Source of the DNA: Caenorhabditis remanei
Lineage: Eukaryota > Nematoda > Chromadorea > Rhabditida > Rhabditidae
Assembly (NCBI RefSeq): GCF_010183535.1
Contig: NC_071329.1
Location: 8,928,001-8,992,000 of the forward strand
Reading direction: 5' to 3'
DNA: 64,000 nt
The position numbers and the translations under genes are program-made. Positions 49,601 to 60,244 of this stretch are shown here, one piece after another (position 1 is the first letter of the stretch; every line of letters starts with the position of its first letter). The notes under the pieces were generated by a model, which saw only the letters and a program-made list of their open reading frames with translations, had not been told where the DNA came from and did no database searches.

Positions 49601-52600
49601 GCAACCCCTTTTATACCGGTAATCGACGAGAAACTGTTTTCTTTTTTCTGATTAGAGTGTACACTTTCGAAGTTGAGAGAGAATGGGATCCAGGAGAGGT
49701 GTTGTAACTGCTTTGTGATGTTGCTAACAAGTTCGTGTGTGAATTTCGGAGACCCAGACATTTTTGATGAACAGAAGGAAGTAAATTCTCGTCCGAAGTT
49801 TCGGTTTTGTTAGTAAGAACATTAGTACTTTTTGAGTGTTGTGCCGGTTTTTCGATCATTTCTTCTCGTTCAGATAAAAATGGAGATGACCGAAGGGCGC
49901 ATGATCGTATCGTGGTTCTTCTGCAAAAAACCTTTATTGCCGGTTATTGGTCAATGCTATCAGGCATCGTCTTGATTCAGTCTGGCATAGATGATTGCTT
50001 ACGTGGAAACTGATTTCAATCTTCAAGATTTTGGAATCGTGTCTTTCGAAATTGAAATGAAAGAAAAAAGAAACAGTTCTGGATTCAAACAATACTACAT
50101 ATCTCAACTTCGAATACCATATAATCTGCAATAGAGGTGCACTCACTAGCAAGAGTTTGAAGCATAATATCTCGACTGGCTTCAAAGATACGTAGTTTTT
50201 TTTTCAACTGAAGAAATGTTTTATGAGTAATGAACTATATTTTGTCAGTTGGCAATAATAAAATCTCTTTCGGGACCACTTTGAACGGATGCACCTCTAT
50301 TATAGGTTTTACGGTAGTCAACTGATACATACATTCCAGAATTTAGAGAATGAATGACTAATAAATCAAAGATTATGTATCCAGTTGAAATCTAGGTCAA
50401 ACAATGACCCCTAGCTAACTTTTTTCTTCTTCTTTGGTCAATACACAAACGTTTCGGACTCTATTCAAAGTTTAGTTCCGCTCTTTTCTATTCAATTGCA
50501 AATGTCTCTTTCCACGTGGTTCAATTTATTTTGCTCTATTCATAACCTATTTTTCTTACAATAGACGTTTCCTCTTTTGCAGTCGGCTTCTCTCTTTTTT
50601 TTCGTTCCAACCCAACCCAACCCAAATTGTAACACTTTCTTTGTTCATTTGTTTTTCGATTAACTTTCTCCGAAGATAGGTGGAGAAAAGAAAGGCAGTG
50701 AGTGGCCTTGGCAGTGTTTTTTGTTCTTCATATCTCTCATTCCTTTCTTTCAAATGCTTTCCGCTTTTTTGATATCATGTAGAATCAAACCTTTACGTCA
50801 GTACGTAACTGTCGCTCTCGGTTTATTCTTTTAACAAAAAACGGGAAGAGATAATTGGAAAAAAGTTTTATTGAATTCAGAAACTACTAAAAAGAATCAT
50901 TGATTGAACCTGAGTGAATGGTCATTTAAGCTTGACGGGCGACAACACGCTTCTTCTTGACGACACGCTTCTTGACGACACGGCGACGAACGACGTTGCG
51001 ATGACGAGCAGCAACGGCGCGATGACGATATCCTTGCTCAGCAGCTCCAGTTTCAACGGCGGACGAAGATCCGCTGCGAGATGGGCATGGGCAGTAAGCG
51101 GCATCAGCTCCTGGAGCTCCATCGTTTCCTGGTGCTCCAGCCTCTCCATCTTGTCCCGGTTGTCCTGGCTGTCCGTCTGGTCCTGGTTGTCCAGCTGGTC
51201 CTTGTTGTCCTTGTCCTCCGGATTGTCCTGGATGTCCGGCTTGTCCTGGTGGTCCTTGTGGTCCTGGAGCTCCGGATGGTCCTGGGAGACCACGTCCGCG
51301 TTGTCCTCCTCTTCCAGCTTGTCCTGGGTTTCCTGGGGCTCCTGGATTTCCTGGTGCTCCGGCATCTCCAGCTGGTCCTGGTGGTCCTGGTGGTCCTTGG
51401 CTTCCTCCTTGTCCTGGATGTCCTGGTTGTCCATTTGGTCCTTGTGGTCCTGGGTTTCCTGGAGCTCCTGCTGGTCCTGGAGCACCGGCTGGGCACTTGA
51501 TGCACTCTTGTTGTTCGTGGCTCTTTGGTCCAGCGATTCCAGCTTGTCCTGGGTTTCCAGCCTGTCCTGGCTGTCCGTCCAGTCCTCTATCTCCTGGTGC
51601 TCCTGGAGGTCCTGGTGGACCAGCTGGGCAGTTAGATGCTTGTGGTCCACAGTTGCATTGAGAGTGTTTCTTGTGACGACGACCGAAAACACTACGAGCA
51701 ACACGAGCGGAATCCTCATGATTCACCATTGAGTTCCATGCGTCATTAGCGAATCCCTGAAAGAACTGATTTTTCACTGTAAGAATACAACTTATAGCTT
51801 ACCTTGAAGTCTCCGAGCTCTCTGTGAGCACTATCAACAAATGAGTTGATATCATTGTAGATATGGGCAACGGAGAAGAGAGCGCCGAAAACGACAAGAC
51901 CCGAAAGTCCAGCGAGAACTGTGAGGCAGATTGTTCCGGTCATCGCTAGATGAAGCCAAGATGCTGTTTCAATGGCATTGCGACCCTTTTATACCCCTCT
52001 TGTCATGGCCGAAAAGAACAATAATCTCTTCACCTGTGCAGAAAAATCTTTACAGCAGTAAAGTTAGTCAGATGATCAAAGACGAACCCGACCGTGTTCT
52101 TCATGAATCTCATTGTAAACACCATAGTAATTGAAGAGACGAAGGTAGTTCCGTCGTAATTTCATAAGCCGTAATGTTCCTGACAGTTGTTTGAAGTTCG
52201 CATTCATAACTCGTTTTCCGTTTCAATGGTCTTCACATTTTGACCTTGATTCAAAATCTCAAGCAATTCAAAAAAGTCTTTATTTGATAAAACACAAAAT
52301 AATAGTGAGAAAGTCTACTGAATAGCGACCTTGGAAATACTTCTAGGTGGACATGGACAATAGGCGCCATCGAAACCAGGTTGGCCTTCAGTTCCTTGCT
52401 CTCCTTGTGGTCCTGGTTCTCCTGGAGTTCCATCTTTTCCTGCTTCTCCTTCATCTCCTGGTTGTCCGTCAGCACCATTATCCCCATCTGACCCATCTTC
52501 TCCACGTCTTCCATCCGTTCCAGGTGGTCCTGGTGGTCCTTTTGGTCCAGGTTCTCCGACAGCTTTTCTTCCTGGTTGTCCTGCTCTTCCAGGTGTTCCT

Positions 52601-54124
52601 GGTGGTCCTTGTGGTCCCTTGTTTCCTGGAGCTCCTGATTTTCCTGGTGTACCGTCAGCTCCGTCATTTCCTGGAACTCCTGGTTCTCCATCCTCTCCCG
52701 CATCTCCGGCTAGCCCTTCTTCTCCAACAGGCCCCGGTGGTCCACGTGGTCCAGGTGGGCACTTGATGCATGTTCCATCAGATGGTTGTTCCAAAGCAAC
52801 TCCACCACTTTCTCCTGGGAATCCAGGAATTCCGTCAGCACCATCAGCTCCATCATTTCCTTTTTCTCCCGCTGGGCCTGCTGGTCCTGCTGGACAATTC
52901 GATGGTTCCTGTGAGCAATTACATTTGTCTCCTGATCTTTTGTTTCTTCCAAAGATCAAACTTGGTGTTGAGAGGGGCAAAGACTGTTGTTTAAACATCA
53001 TCTTGTCCCAAGTACGATCACTGATTACCTAAAATTTTTGTAAATGACAGCTAGAAGGTCATTCGGAAGAAAGACACAAATACCTTAAAGTCTTGCATGT
53101 TTCTGTCAGACATATCTTGAAGAGTAATCAAGTCATCGGTAATATTCCAGCATACAAACATGGTTGTAAGAAGTACAGTAGCACTGACAGCAGACCCAAA
53201 ATATGTTATAAAGCGCGACTCCATTGTTGCGATTTTGATACAATAGCTGGCACGTTCGCCTCTTTATACCTGTCATAATCTCAGAAATCTTGCCAAAAAT
53301 CAAGTTTCAGTGTGCCGATTTTTTCAGCACTCGCTCGTCTCGTCTTCTTCGCAAACGACTTTTTCTGGTGGAAAAGCTTAAGGATGCGGACACAGTTGGG
53401 CTGGTTGTCGGTAGTGTTGGAGTCGATAAGCATCGGGAAGCGGTGAAACGAATGCGTGATCTGTGCAAGTCCGCCGGCAAGAAAATATATGTTATCTCCG
53501 TTGGAAAGGTGTGTTTGCCTACAAAAAGACATCATCAATGTTCCAGAATTTAAGATTAACGTTCCCAAGTTATCGAATTTTTCAACTGATATCGATGTAT
53601 TCGTTCTGCTGTCATGTCCATTTGGTGTTGTGCTTGATTCGTCCGATTATTTCAGACCTGTGGTCTCATTTTTTGAAGCAGAAGTGAGTTTTTGAGGCAT
53701 TCAAAAAATATAGATCGTTTTAAAAACGTTTATTAATTTGTCTTCAATTTCAGATCGCTTTGAATCCGGCAAAAACGTGGGCAGCAGATTTTGGATGGTC
53801 GGCCGAGTTTGCTGCGTTCCTTGAAGGTTCATTACACTTTCTATTTCCACTTCGATAATTTCTTCCCACGTTTCAGACAAAATCGAAACGGAAGTTCCTG
53901 AAGACGCTGCTGGAGATTTCAGTTTGATTTCGGGAAAAGTTCGTGTCCAAACAAAAGAAGATGAAACAACTGGTGATGGTCCACGGTCTGTAGCCATTTA
54001 TAATCCTGGATACTGTAATGATCGAACATGGAAAGGGCTCGATGATGGAGTTGTTACTTCTGAAGATTCGACAACAATGGGTGAAGGAAGAAGTGGAATT
54101 GCTCAAGGTTATTCCGGAAAATAA
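43605..54124 (+). CDS. dph-2: Diphthamide biosynthesis protein 2 (DPH2), split by an 8.7-kb intron
   Basis: Partner of DPH1 in the radical step that attaches the 3-amino-3-carboxypropyl group to the EF2 histidine. Exons 43605-43697, 43744-43961, 44006-44107, 44157-44382, 44431-44600, 53328-53508, 53555-53683, 53754-53826 and 53877-54124 give 479 aa, close to other DPH2 proteins. Upstream exons carry [27 protein letters not shown] and [13 protein letters not shown]. Downstream exons carry [40 protein letters not shown] and [12 protein letters not shown]. Joining 44600 to 53328 keeps phase (AG plus C gives Ser), and the two halves are complementary, so they are one gene. The intron 44601-53327 holds four collagen genes on the opposite strand. 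Confidence 0.93.
44698..47733 (-). CDS. bli-1: Cuticle collagen BLI-1
   Basis: Large cuticle collagen of the medial strut layer of the adult cuticle. Exons 47733-47590, 47533-47251, 47193-45110, 45065-44960 and 44915-44698 give 944 aa, about three times the usual collagen. An N-terminal transmembrane/signal segment ([19 protein letters not shown]) is followed by a subtilisin-type site (EREKR). Next is a Thr-rich stretch (TTTTTTATTTAATTT), a long Pro/Tyr/Asn/Gln region, and CDQC before the triple-helical Gly-X-Y blocks. These are interrupted by VIGCVQC and SCRS and end at GGYCPCP. A ~400-residue Arg/Glu/Pro/Tyr-rich C-terminal extension, atypical of col genes, completes the protein. It lies within the dph-2 intron, antisense to it. 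Length and the long C-terminal tail point to BLI-1 specifically. Confidence 0.9.
48548..49565 (-). CDS. col-80: Cuticle collagen (col-80 position)
   Basis: Secreted exoskeletal collagen, 324 aa. Exons 49565-49425 and 49381-48548. An N-terminal membrane segment ([21 protein letters not shown]) is followed by a furin-like site [11 protein letters not shown] and the Cys-rich box [12 protein letters not shown]. Two Gly-X-Y domains follow, interrupted by QECVKCP, then AAYCPCP. The C-terminus is an exceptional basic tail built from repeats ([10 protein letters not shown], then KKRVVA three times). A TATA box lies 43-50 nt upstream of the ATG. It lies next to the closely similar gene at 50926, so the pair probably arose by tandem duplication. 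The col-80 symbol follows the gene order I recall, not a sequence comparison. Confidence 0.85.
49608..49615 (-). promoter_or_regulatory. TATA box of the col-80-like gene
   Basis: TATAAAAG on the minus strand 43-50 nt upstream of the start codon, in the sequence ggTATAAAAGGGGTTGC. The col-39-like gene has an equivalent element at the same distance. Confidence 0.7.
50128..50302. mobile_element. Possible MITE with 12-bp terminal inverted repeats
   Basis: The sequence aatagaggtgca near 50130-50141 reappears as its reverse complement tgcacctctatt near 50289-50300, around about 150 bp of AT-rich non-coding DNA. This looks like a short inverted-repeat element within the dph-2 intron, between two collagen genes. 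Target-site duplication was not established. Confidence 0.4.
50926..51943 (-). CDS. col-39: Cuticle collagen (col-39 position)
   Basis: Cuticle collagen, 323 aa. Exons 51943-51803 and 51756-50926. Layout matches its neighbour: membrane segment [21 protein letters not shown], processing site [23 protein letters not shown] box, Gly-X-Y domain, ECIKCP interruption, second Gly-X-Y domain, AAYCPCP, then a basic tail with [13 protein letters not shown] and [14 protein letters not shown]. The two genes have the same exon count and the same 141-nt first exon, and share long identical peptides around the Cys boxes, indicating a recent duplication or gene conversion. The symbol is assigned by position in the recalled C. 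elegans order. Confidence 0.85.
51986..51993 (-). promoter_or_regulatory. TATA box of the col-39-like gene
   Basis: TATAAAAG on the minus strand 43-50 nt before the ATG, matching in sequence and spacing the element of the col-80-like neighbour. Confidence 0.7.
52315..53224 (-). CDS. col-79: Cuticle collagen (col-79 position)
   Basis: Cuticle collagen, 284 aa. Exons 53224-53084 and 53028-52315. The N-terminal membrane segment ([17 protein letters not shown]) is unlike those of its two collagen neighbours. The processing site is FGRNKRSGD, followed by [11 protein letters not shown], Gly-X-Y repeats rich in Gly-Asp and Gly-Glu ([13 protein letters not shown]), the interruption TCIKCPPG, further Gly-X-Y, and [16 protein letters not shown] at the end. 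It lacks the basic repeat tail. Codon choice and repeats mark it as a more diverged member of the cluster. It ends the nested collagen block about 100 nt before the next dph-2 exon. Confidence 0.85.
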
Positions 54125-54344
54125 TTGCATTTTTTGTTATTAGTTTTTTTCTTGTTAACTTCTCTTGTTTTGTTTTCAATTTTTATTTACATAGTTTATT
54201 CATGATAAAAACAAAGAAAATATGTGTTGGGTTACCGGAAACAATCACCCAAGGTTAGAGAAGAGATCAACAGAAAACAAAAAATGTACAAAGCGATTAA
54301 AGGTTGGTGGCAATTCGCAGCTAACAAAGAGAAAAAAAGCAATT

Positions 54345-57300
54345 TTAAAGTAATAATTCAGGTGAGTTGCTGACAGCATATTTCAGGTAATAAAGCCAAT
54401 AGAAAATATTAAAAATGATGAATGCCAACGGGAAAAGAGCTCGACTGTATCGATCGATGCCTTGAGCATATTTCCTGTTCTCCTCGACTCGATTTATCCT
54501 GAAAAAGAGAGAATTCTCTTGAGAATCATAAAAACAATTTCTCATTCCGAACCTCTCTTCAATGGTTTTCCGTTTTGAAGTAGGAAGCAAAGAGCGTCGA
54601 ACGAATAATGGTGCTTGATTCATTTCACGAACTTCTTTTTTCTCGAAATTCCGTTGAACTGCCGCACTGTCTTCATTTGGTTGAAGAGCCAATTCGTAAC
54701 TGATTTCACAATTTCCATTTGAGAACTGAAAGTAGAAATTGAGATAGCAGAAAGATGCAGAAAGAATGAACAAAGGATTTCTAAACAATATTGAATACAA
54801 CTTTTTCAGTTAGACTTTCATGCAATTCTGTCCTATTAACTGGTGACTAACTTCTCCCCACTTTCAGACAACCACGTCATCTAGTCTTCCAGTCCCCTCA
54901 TTCAAAAAGTTCACCCTTTTTCCCTCCCTCAACTCACCTTGTCCTTCTTCTCTTTATACTGAGCAACCAGGTCATGAACTTGTTCTGAAAGTCCACGTGG
55001 CTTTGGCTTCGTTCGAACTTTCCGCCGGATGCAATAATTGACGACGGTGAATTCAATCATTGCAGAGAAAACGAATGCCATGCATGTTCCCATCCAAACG
55101 TCAATTGCTTTCACATCTGATGCCTGGAAATGGGTTTATAAAGGGGTTGATAGATAGGGAGAGAGCTGAATGGTTATTGCAGAAAAGAAGAAGAAATTAC
55201 CTGTGGAAGAGCCATTCGAGCTGCACTTGATTGTGTTGCAAGTGTCAAAAGTGTAGTAATTGAGAGAGAAACTCTTCCAGGAACTGCTTCAACATCTAAC
55301 CAAAAACTGAACCAACTGATAATAACAATCAAAGAAGTTGGAATATACGATTGAATGATATGATGAGTGATTTCTCGATCCACATGGAATTCTGCAACTG
55401 CTGATGACCAGATTCCAGTCGCATATTTGTCTCGTTTTGTATAAAATTTGATGTGTTTCAAATGCATATCTGGCATCCGAATTCCACGATTCACTTCCAC
55501 TGGATTCGCTCCATTCCATCTGATAATCAGTTGCTCTTCGTCGTATGCATCTGAAGTGCAATTCGTTTGATTCTGAGTGTGAAATGGGTGCAATTAAAAA
55601 AAAAAAAAAAAACAGTGCATTTTAGTATGCTCTTCCTTCCTCATTTCTTTTTTCTATAACTTACAGCTGAGTATTCGCAGTCCACAATTCTGTGAATCCA
55701 GTGGATATCTAGCTAGATCCTGCATACATAACACTGTGAGCGATATCCTAAAATCCAATCATATTTTTTCATTTTTCCCCGTTCATTTCGCTACCTGCAA
55801 TCATACCAAACAGTCCCATTTGGGTAGATCCAAACCAAGAAATTCGGTTGAGTGACGTCATGAAAACTGGCAGTTCTTGCATTTGCAAAGTAGAGATCTG
55901 GATGCCAGAGGAGGCCGAATAGTTTCGGATCTTTCACGAGTATTCTCTTTGTATTGTTGTGTTGTAATCGATGATCAACCCATTTTTCTTGAAAATAAAT
56001 GTCCACTTGGAAGTCCTGAAAACCAAAAAACGGAACTGAAGGTTATTATGAAAGCATGAAAAAACGAAGGAATCGGATTTCAATATATCCGCCTTCAAAC
56101 AACTCATTCGAACATATACGTGCAACCGGAAATGTGTCGGAAGTCCCCTTTTTTCATTTTCAAATTTCAGTTTTTGACCTGTCCATTGTCAAATTATGTC
56201 CCTTTTTCTTTAAGTATTCAAAAAAACAATCCATCATTATTGTGTAAGTATGAATTGACTACAAGAAAATTAGTAATTGTTTGGTTGCCCCCAAGGGTTA
56301 TGTGTCATAAGACAAGAGAAGAAAATGATGAATAAGTCATTGAAGAATGAGACAGAAAGCCTCGATGTGTGCCACTTTTAACCAACCTAATCATGAAAGG
56401 TTTCTCAAGAGAGAAGAGCACAAAGAAACGTGAGGTTTTTTGAAGTTTCACCTTTGAAACGTCTGGAATTTTGAAAAAAGTGGGGAGGTGTGGGTACGAC
56501 ATGGGTTCGAAAAGGTTCAAACAACTCAAATAATTCCAAAGGAAAACGGATTACTGGTACCAAAAACCAACATAAATAAAGTATTTGAAAATTAGTACGA
56601 TGTGTGAATCAGGTTGTTTGGAGTGAAAATAAGATTTCAAGATTCAGTGTTCTGAAGATTGGTGTAGCTTTAATCGTTTGAATTTCTTTTTATAGCCTAA
56701 GTTTCCAAATCAGATATTCTGTTGAGAACCGGGAGTACTTCTTCGTCAGAAAACAAGACTGAATTTTTCAACTCTGTTCTAAAAACAGTACCTCAGTCAG
56801 CTTCCTAAGGTGACATGACCTTCTTATTTTAGATAGATGGTCTTCCAGTAGAAACTAAATGTTGATATTTCCCATTCTTGTGTACTGATCCCCACTTCTG
56901 ACTACAACCAGACCACTATATATTCTAGTACTCTTCCTCCAGACGTTCCCAACTTTATGGTCTCCTTCACTCCCGAATTCTTCTTCCGACCGAAAATTAA
57001 TTAGTCCTTCCTTTTCCAAAAAACCCCTCGGGCGGTCTTCGTCACACGTTTTGAGAGCTTGTTTTCTTTCTTTTCCATTGAAATAAAGATCGCATATAAA
57101 ATAGAAACTCCCACGACATGGATAACAACAAAACGATGAAAAGAAGAATGAAGCGACTGATGGAAATCGAGATGAACGAAAACATGTGTCTTTAATTTTA
57201 TGGATTTTTTGAATGAAACCATTCTTCAATATCTCTTTGACCCCCGTTTTGTGTGTTGGTTGCTCGTTCACTTTTCCCTTTTTCCGAAATTTTCGAGTCG

Positions 57301-59836
57301 ACCTCAAACCGCGATTATCACTAGAGCGAGAAGTTTTTTGCATTTGGAATTCAGTGAATTTAGAAAAAGAGAAAAGCAAAAAGGGGATGTCCATCAAAAG
57401 AGGATCCGGGTAGTGTTGCTTCTAAACTGATTGGCGGATCCATCTCGAAAGAAAGCTTTTATTCGAAAAGATTTGAAAGAAGTGTCAAATTGTGGTCTAC
57501 TACTTGTTCTCTTGTTCTTCTTTTTCTTCAAAAAAGTTGCTCTCTTTCTCTCTTAAAATAACTCTTCGACTCATATTTGAAAAGCTCTCCTTCCTACTCT
57601 AAAAAGACATTGTTCAAAATCTATGGGGAATAAAATACAAAGTTGTATCGAGGAAGTGTCCCACACTCGTTTTTTGTCTCGTCTTCAAACCACTTTTTCA
57701 TACTAATCACACATGGACAAGTCTAAAAAACAGGCCACCCAGAAGCTGTCAAATTGAATCGAATTCTTGTGAATGAGACTGGAAAGAAACACGGGGCTTG
57801 TTCTGAATTCAAAGCACGTCTCCTTTTCTTTCCCTTCTTCGTCGCAAAACCAATGTCTAATTGTTGTCTCTGCCCAATTTTCCCCCGTTTTTTCAATCAG
57901 GTTTGACCGCGTCTTGCTCTAAGCTTCTAAAGGAAAGCAAGCGAGAAAACCGAGGGAAAGAGAAACATTTAGACTCACCATTGACTGAGCATGGAATGAA
58001 GACATTCCTTCGATATACATTTGAATATCCACGTGGGTTGCGAGGTCTGAAAATGGAGAGACAGGATTGGAAGTACATTAGATTGTGATGGGCTTGGGAG
58101 GGATGGATTCAGTATACATGGGACATGATCAATAAACGAATAGGAGGACTTCAGAGGGGATCTTGTGGAAGCAAAAACCAGTTCTTCATCAGAGAGGACT
58201 TCAGAAAATCTAGTCGAATAAGAATCCTGAATCCATAAATAACCCGGTTATCTGGAACTAGAATCAGTTATCTCAACTCTTCGAATTCAGATCTTTCCGG
58301 GAAAATCCATTGACTCTCTCCAGTCAATGTAGCCTTTTCGTTAATGTCAGTTAGGCGAACTCGCTCAAGTCACAGCGACAGTTCACCTAGTAACTTCAAG
58401 AAAGCTGTTATCGGCGAAGGTACTGACTTCTAATCAAAAACCATCTCATTGCTACAAGTTTCCTAGTTCTCAGACCCAGATTTTCAGCTACTCAGACTTA
58501 TTCACTCCTTCCGACAAAGTGACAAGTCCCCCTTCCAGATCTCAAGTTATGAGTGACTTCGAGCAATTCCAGAGCTCTCATTCCTCTTCTCCAAATATGT
58601 TTTTGTGTCTGAAACCAAGCACCTATTCTCTTTTTTCTGCTGAAATATGTCTGGTAGACCTTAACCCATTTCGGTGTTATGTTCTTTTTGTTCTCGCCCC
58701 CAAACAAGTGACGAGAGGAAGAACTCAACCGAGAGCAACCACAAAAAACGGAAAAATTCAGAGCCCTCCGGTTTTTTGTTATGTGTTTTTTGTTCAAAAC
58801 AGAAAGGACCCTTCTCTTCTCTCACTCTTCTTCCCGACAGTTTCAATTCAAAAAAGTCGAGAGTGCACCACACTCAAATGATGGATATGCAAGAGTCTGA
58901 CTGATGGGACTTGGGAATTCTGAGGATAGAGAGAGAGCGAGAGAAAACGAGATGAACAATACATGTACTTCACTCATTTTCAGCAGAAAAAGAAGTTGTT
59001 CTAGTAGAAGATGAGAATAAATTCAGAGAAGAAGAAGAAGAAAATACTTTTTACGAGAGACAATAAAATTCGGTTATGAAGCATAAGGAAATGCATTCGG
59101 AGAAGACTTTTTTCTTTAATTAAATGAGACTGAACAGATGAGAAGTTGACGATTGATTCCGATGAAAAAAGAAGAAAAGTTGATTGAAATATATATGTTT
59201 TCTTTTGTTTCGAATCTTCATTTTTTATCAAATGTAGAAAAGCTGATGTTCTTGGAAAATCAGATCCCAAAGTTTCGGTTATCAATAGGCAATCAATGGA
59301 AGCCTAAAAGATACAGAAAAAGTCATTAAGAGCCGATTAATGGGGTATGGACACTCCACTAATCTTTGCAGCAGATGATACACCGATCCTCATGAAAATT
59401 TTGCTCTGTGACTGCCTTGATAATATTCAACAATAGATTTTCCAAAGTTAAGACTCGCTTCTTTCAAAATATTGTTTGCTTATTAAATGTTTTTCTTTCA
59501 TTTAGGTCTAGATCCGATCAATCTGTTTTCAATATTCAGGTCAAGATCAAAACTTATGAGAAGTTTCAAGAACCTAATCTCCCTGGACTCTATCCATCAT
59601 CACCACAGACTACATTTCCAAAACCTTTCAACATGGATTTCCAACTCACCTTGATCCAACAAAGGATACGCATTCCTATTATAATTCCCAAGTCTTTTTA
59701 GAATCTTCGTCACATCGTCAATCCTAAAATCCTCTTCAATCTGTGTCACATTTTCATCGTAATCCCAAAAGTTCGCCTGTCCGAGTGCACATTGAATTGA
59801 ACTGTATATTAGAATTTTTAGGAATAAGGAAGGCAT
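54345..59836 (-). CDS. ggr-1: Cys-loop ligand-gated chloride-channel-type receptor subunit
   Basis: Pentameric ligand-gated ion channel subunit of the GABA/glycine-receptor side. Exons 59836-59650, 58046-57979, 56015-55795, 55747-55665, 55550-55201, 55123-54938, 54725-54553 and 54498-54345 give 473 aa. A signal peptide (MPSLFLKILIYSSIQCALG) starts it. The extracellular domain has VDIQMYIEGMSS, VDIYFQEKWVDHRL and LLWHPDLYFAN. The Cys-loop is C-MQDLARYPLDSQN-C with the usual 13 intervening residues. M1 is IIQSYIPTSLIVIISWFSFW. M2 begins VPGRVSLSITTLLTL; Pro before M2 and no Glu at its inner end suggest anion selectivity. M3 and M4 (LFPLAFIIFNIFYWLYYL) are intact. The 68-nt exon 2 lies between introns of 1.6 and 2.0 kb. 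The symbol is from recalled gene order. Confidence 0.85.
55596..55612. repeat. Poly-A tract of 17 in the channel gene intron
   Basis: Uninterrupted run of 17 A on the plus strand, in the 117-nt intron (55551-55664) of the ligand-gated channel gene. It lies inside a polypyrimidine-rich region on the transcribed strand. Confidence 0.7.
56016..57978 (-). other. Large intron 2 of the ligand-gated channel gene
   Basis: 1.96 kb. A 543-nt open frame (56855-57397, minus) falls inside but shows no family resemblance and no signal or splice structure, so no nested gene is called. Confidence 0.55.
58047..59649 (-). other. Large intron 1 of the ligand-gated channel gene
   Basis: 1.6 kb. Several short open frames around 58500-58900 on both strands are compositional and unsupported. 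Nothing else was recognised. Confidence 0.55.
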
Positions 59837-60244
59837 TCTTCTTCTTCTTCTGAAGTAGAATGTCCAGCTGTAGTAGAAGAAGAAGTAGAAAAAAAGAAGG
59901 GTGTGGAGACGAAGAAGAAGACGAAGAAGCTGGCTCTGACAAAGCGTGCAGCACAAGAAATAGAAAGGGAGGGCACAAAATAAAAATGGGCGGAGCTTAG
60001 GGGGGCGACAGCAAGGAAGAACGAAAAAGCAGAAAAAGAAAGAAGATGAATTTCCCAAGACATTCAGAAGATACAGTACTACAAAACAGAGGTCAAAGTA
60101 CATCTGGGAAAAGGGCAAAGTCCACTGTTGACCTCTCTCTGCGTCTCCGATTCCGATAACAAAACCACTGGTTGCAGGTGTAGTCTGTCTCTTTTTGCAC
60201 GTTCCCTTTCATTCATTCACCCACATTTCTCTTCGTGTGTTGTC
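59837..60244. promoter_or_regulatory. Divergent promoter of the channel and GBH-type genes
   Basis: 408 bp between the two start codons, rich in short C/T and G/A runs. It includes tctctctgcgtctccg at 60134-60149, resembling the CTGCGTCTC Caenorhabditis promoter motif also seen before RIC1. Confidence 0.5.
60134..60149. promoter_or_regulatory. CTGCGTCTC motif before the GBH-type gene
   Basis: Contains ctgcgtctc about 100 nt upstream of the GBH-type start codon, the reverse complement of the GAGACGCAG block seen upstream of the RIC1 gene. Confidence 0.45.

Noticed and set aside
56480..56530. Sequence gggttcgaaaagg considered as a tRNA T-loop
   Set aside because: No matching acceptor stem or A-box upstream, so no tRNA fold.
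56855..57397. 180-residue minus-strand open frame inside intron 2 of the channel gene
   Set aside because: No family resemblance, no signal peptide or domain, runs across ordinary intronic sequence, and the flanking exons of the channel fit without it.
58308..58331. 8-bp inverted repeat cattgact/agtcaatg considered as a small RNA hairpin
   Set aside because: Stem too short for a microRNA precursor or a meaningful structural element.
58498..58904. Open frames on both strands in intron 1 of the channel gene
   Set aside because: Overlapping frames on opposite strands with similar length are typical of chance; no family match.
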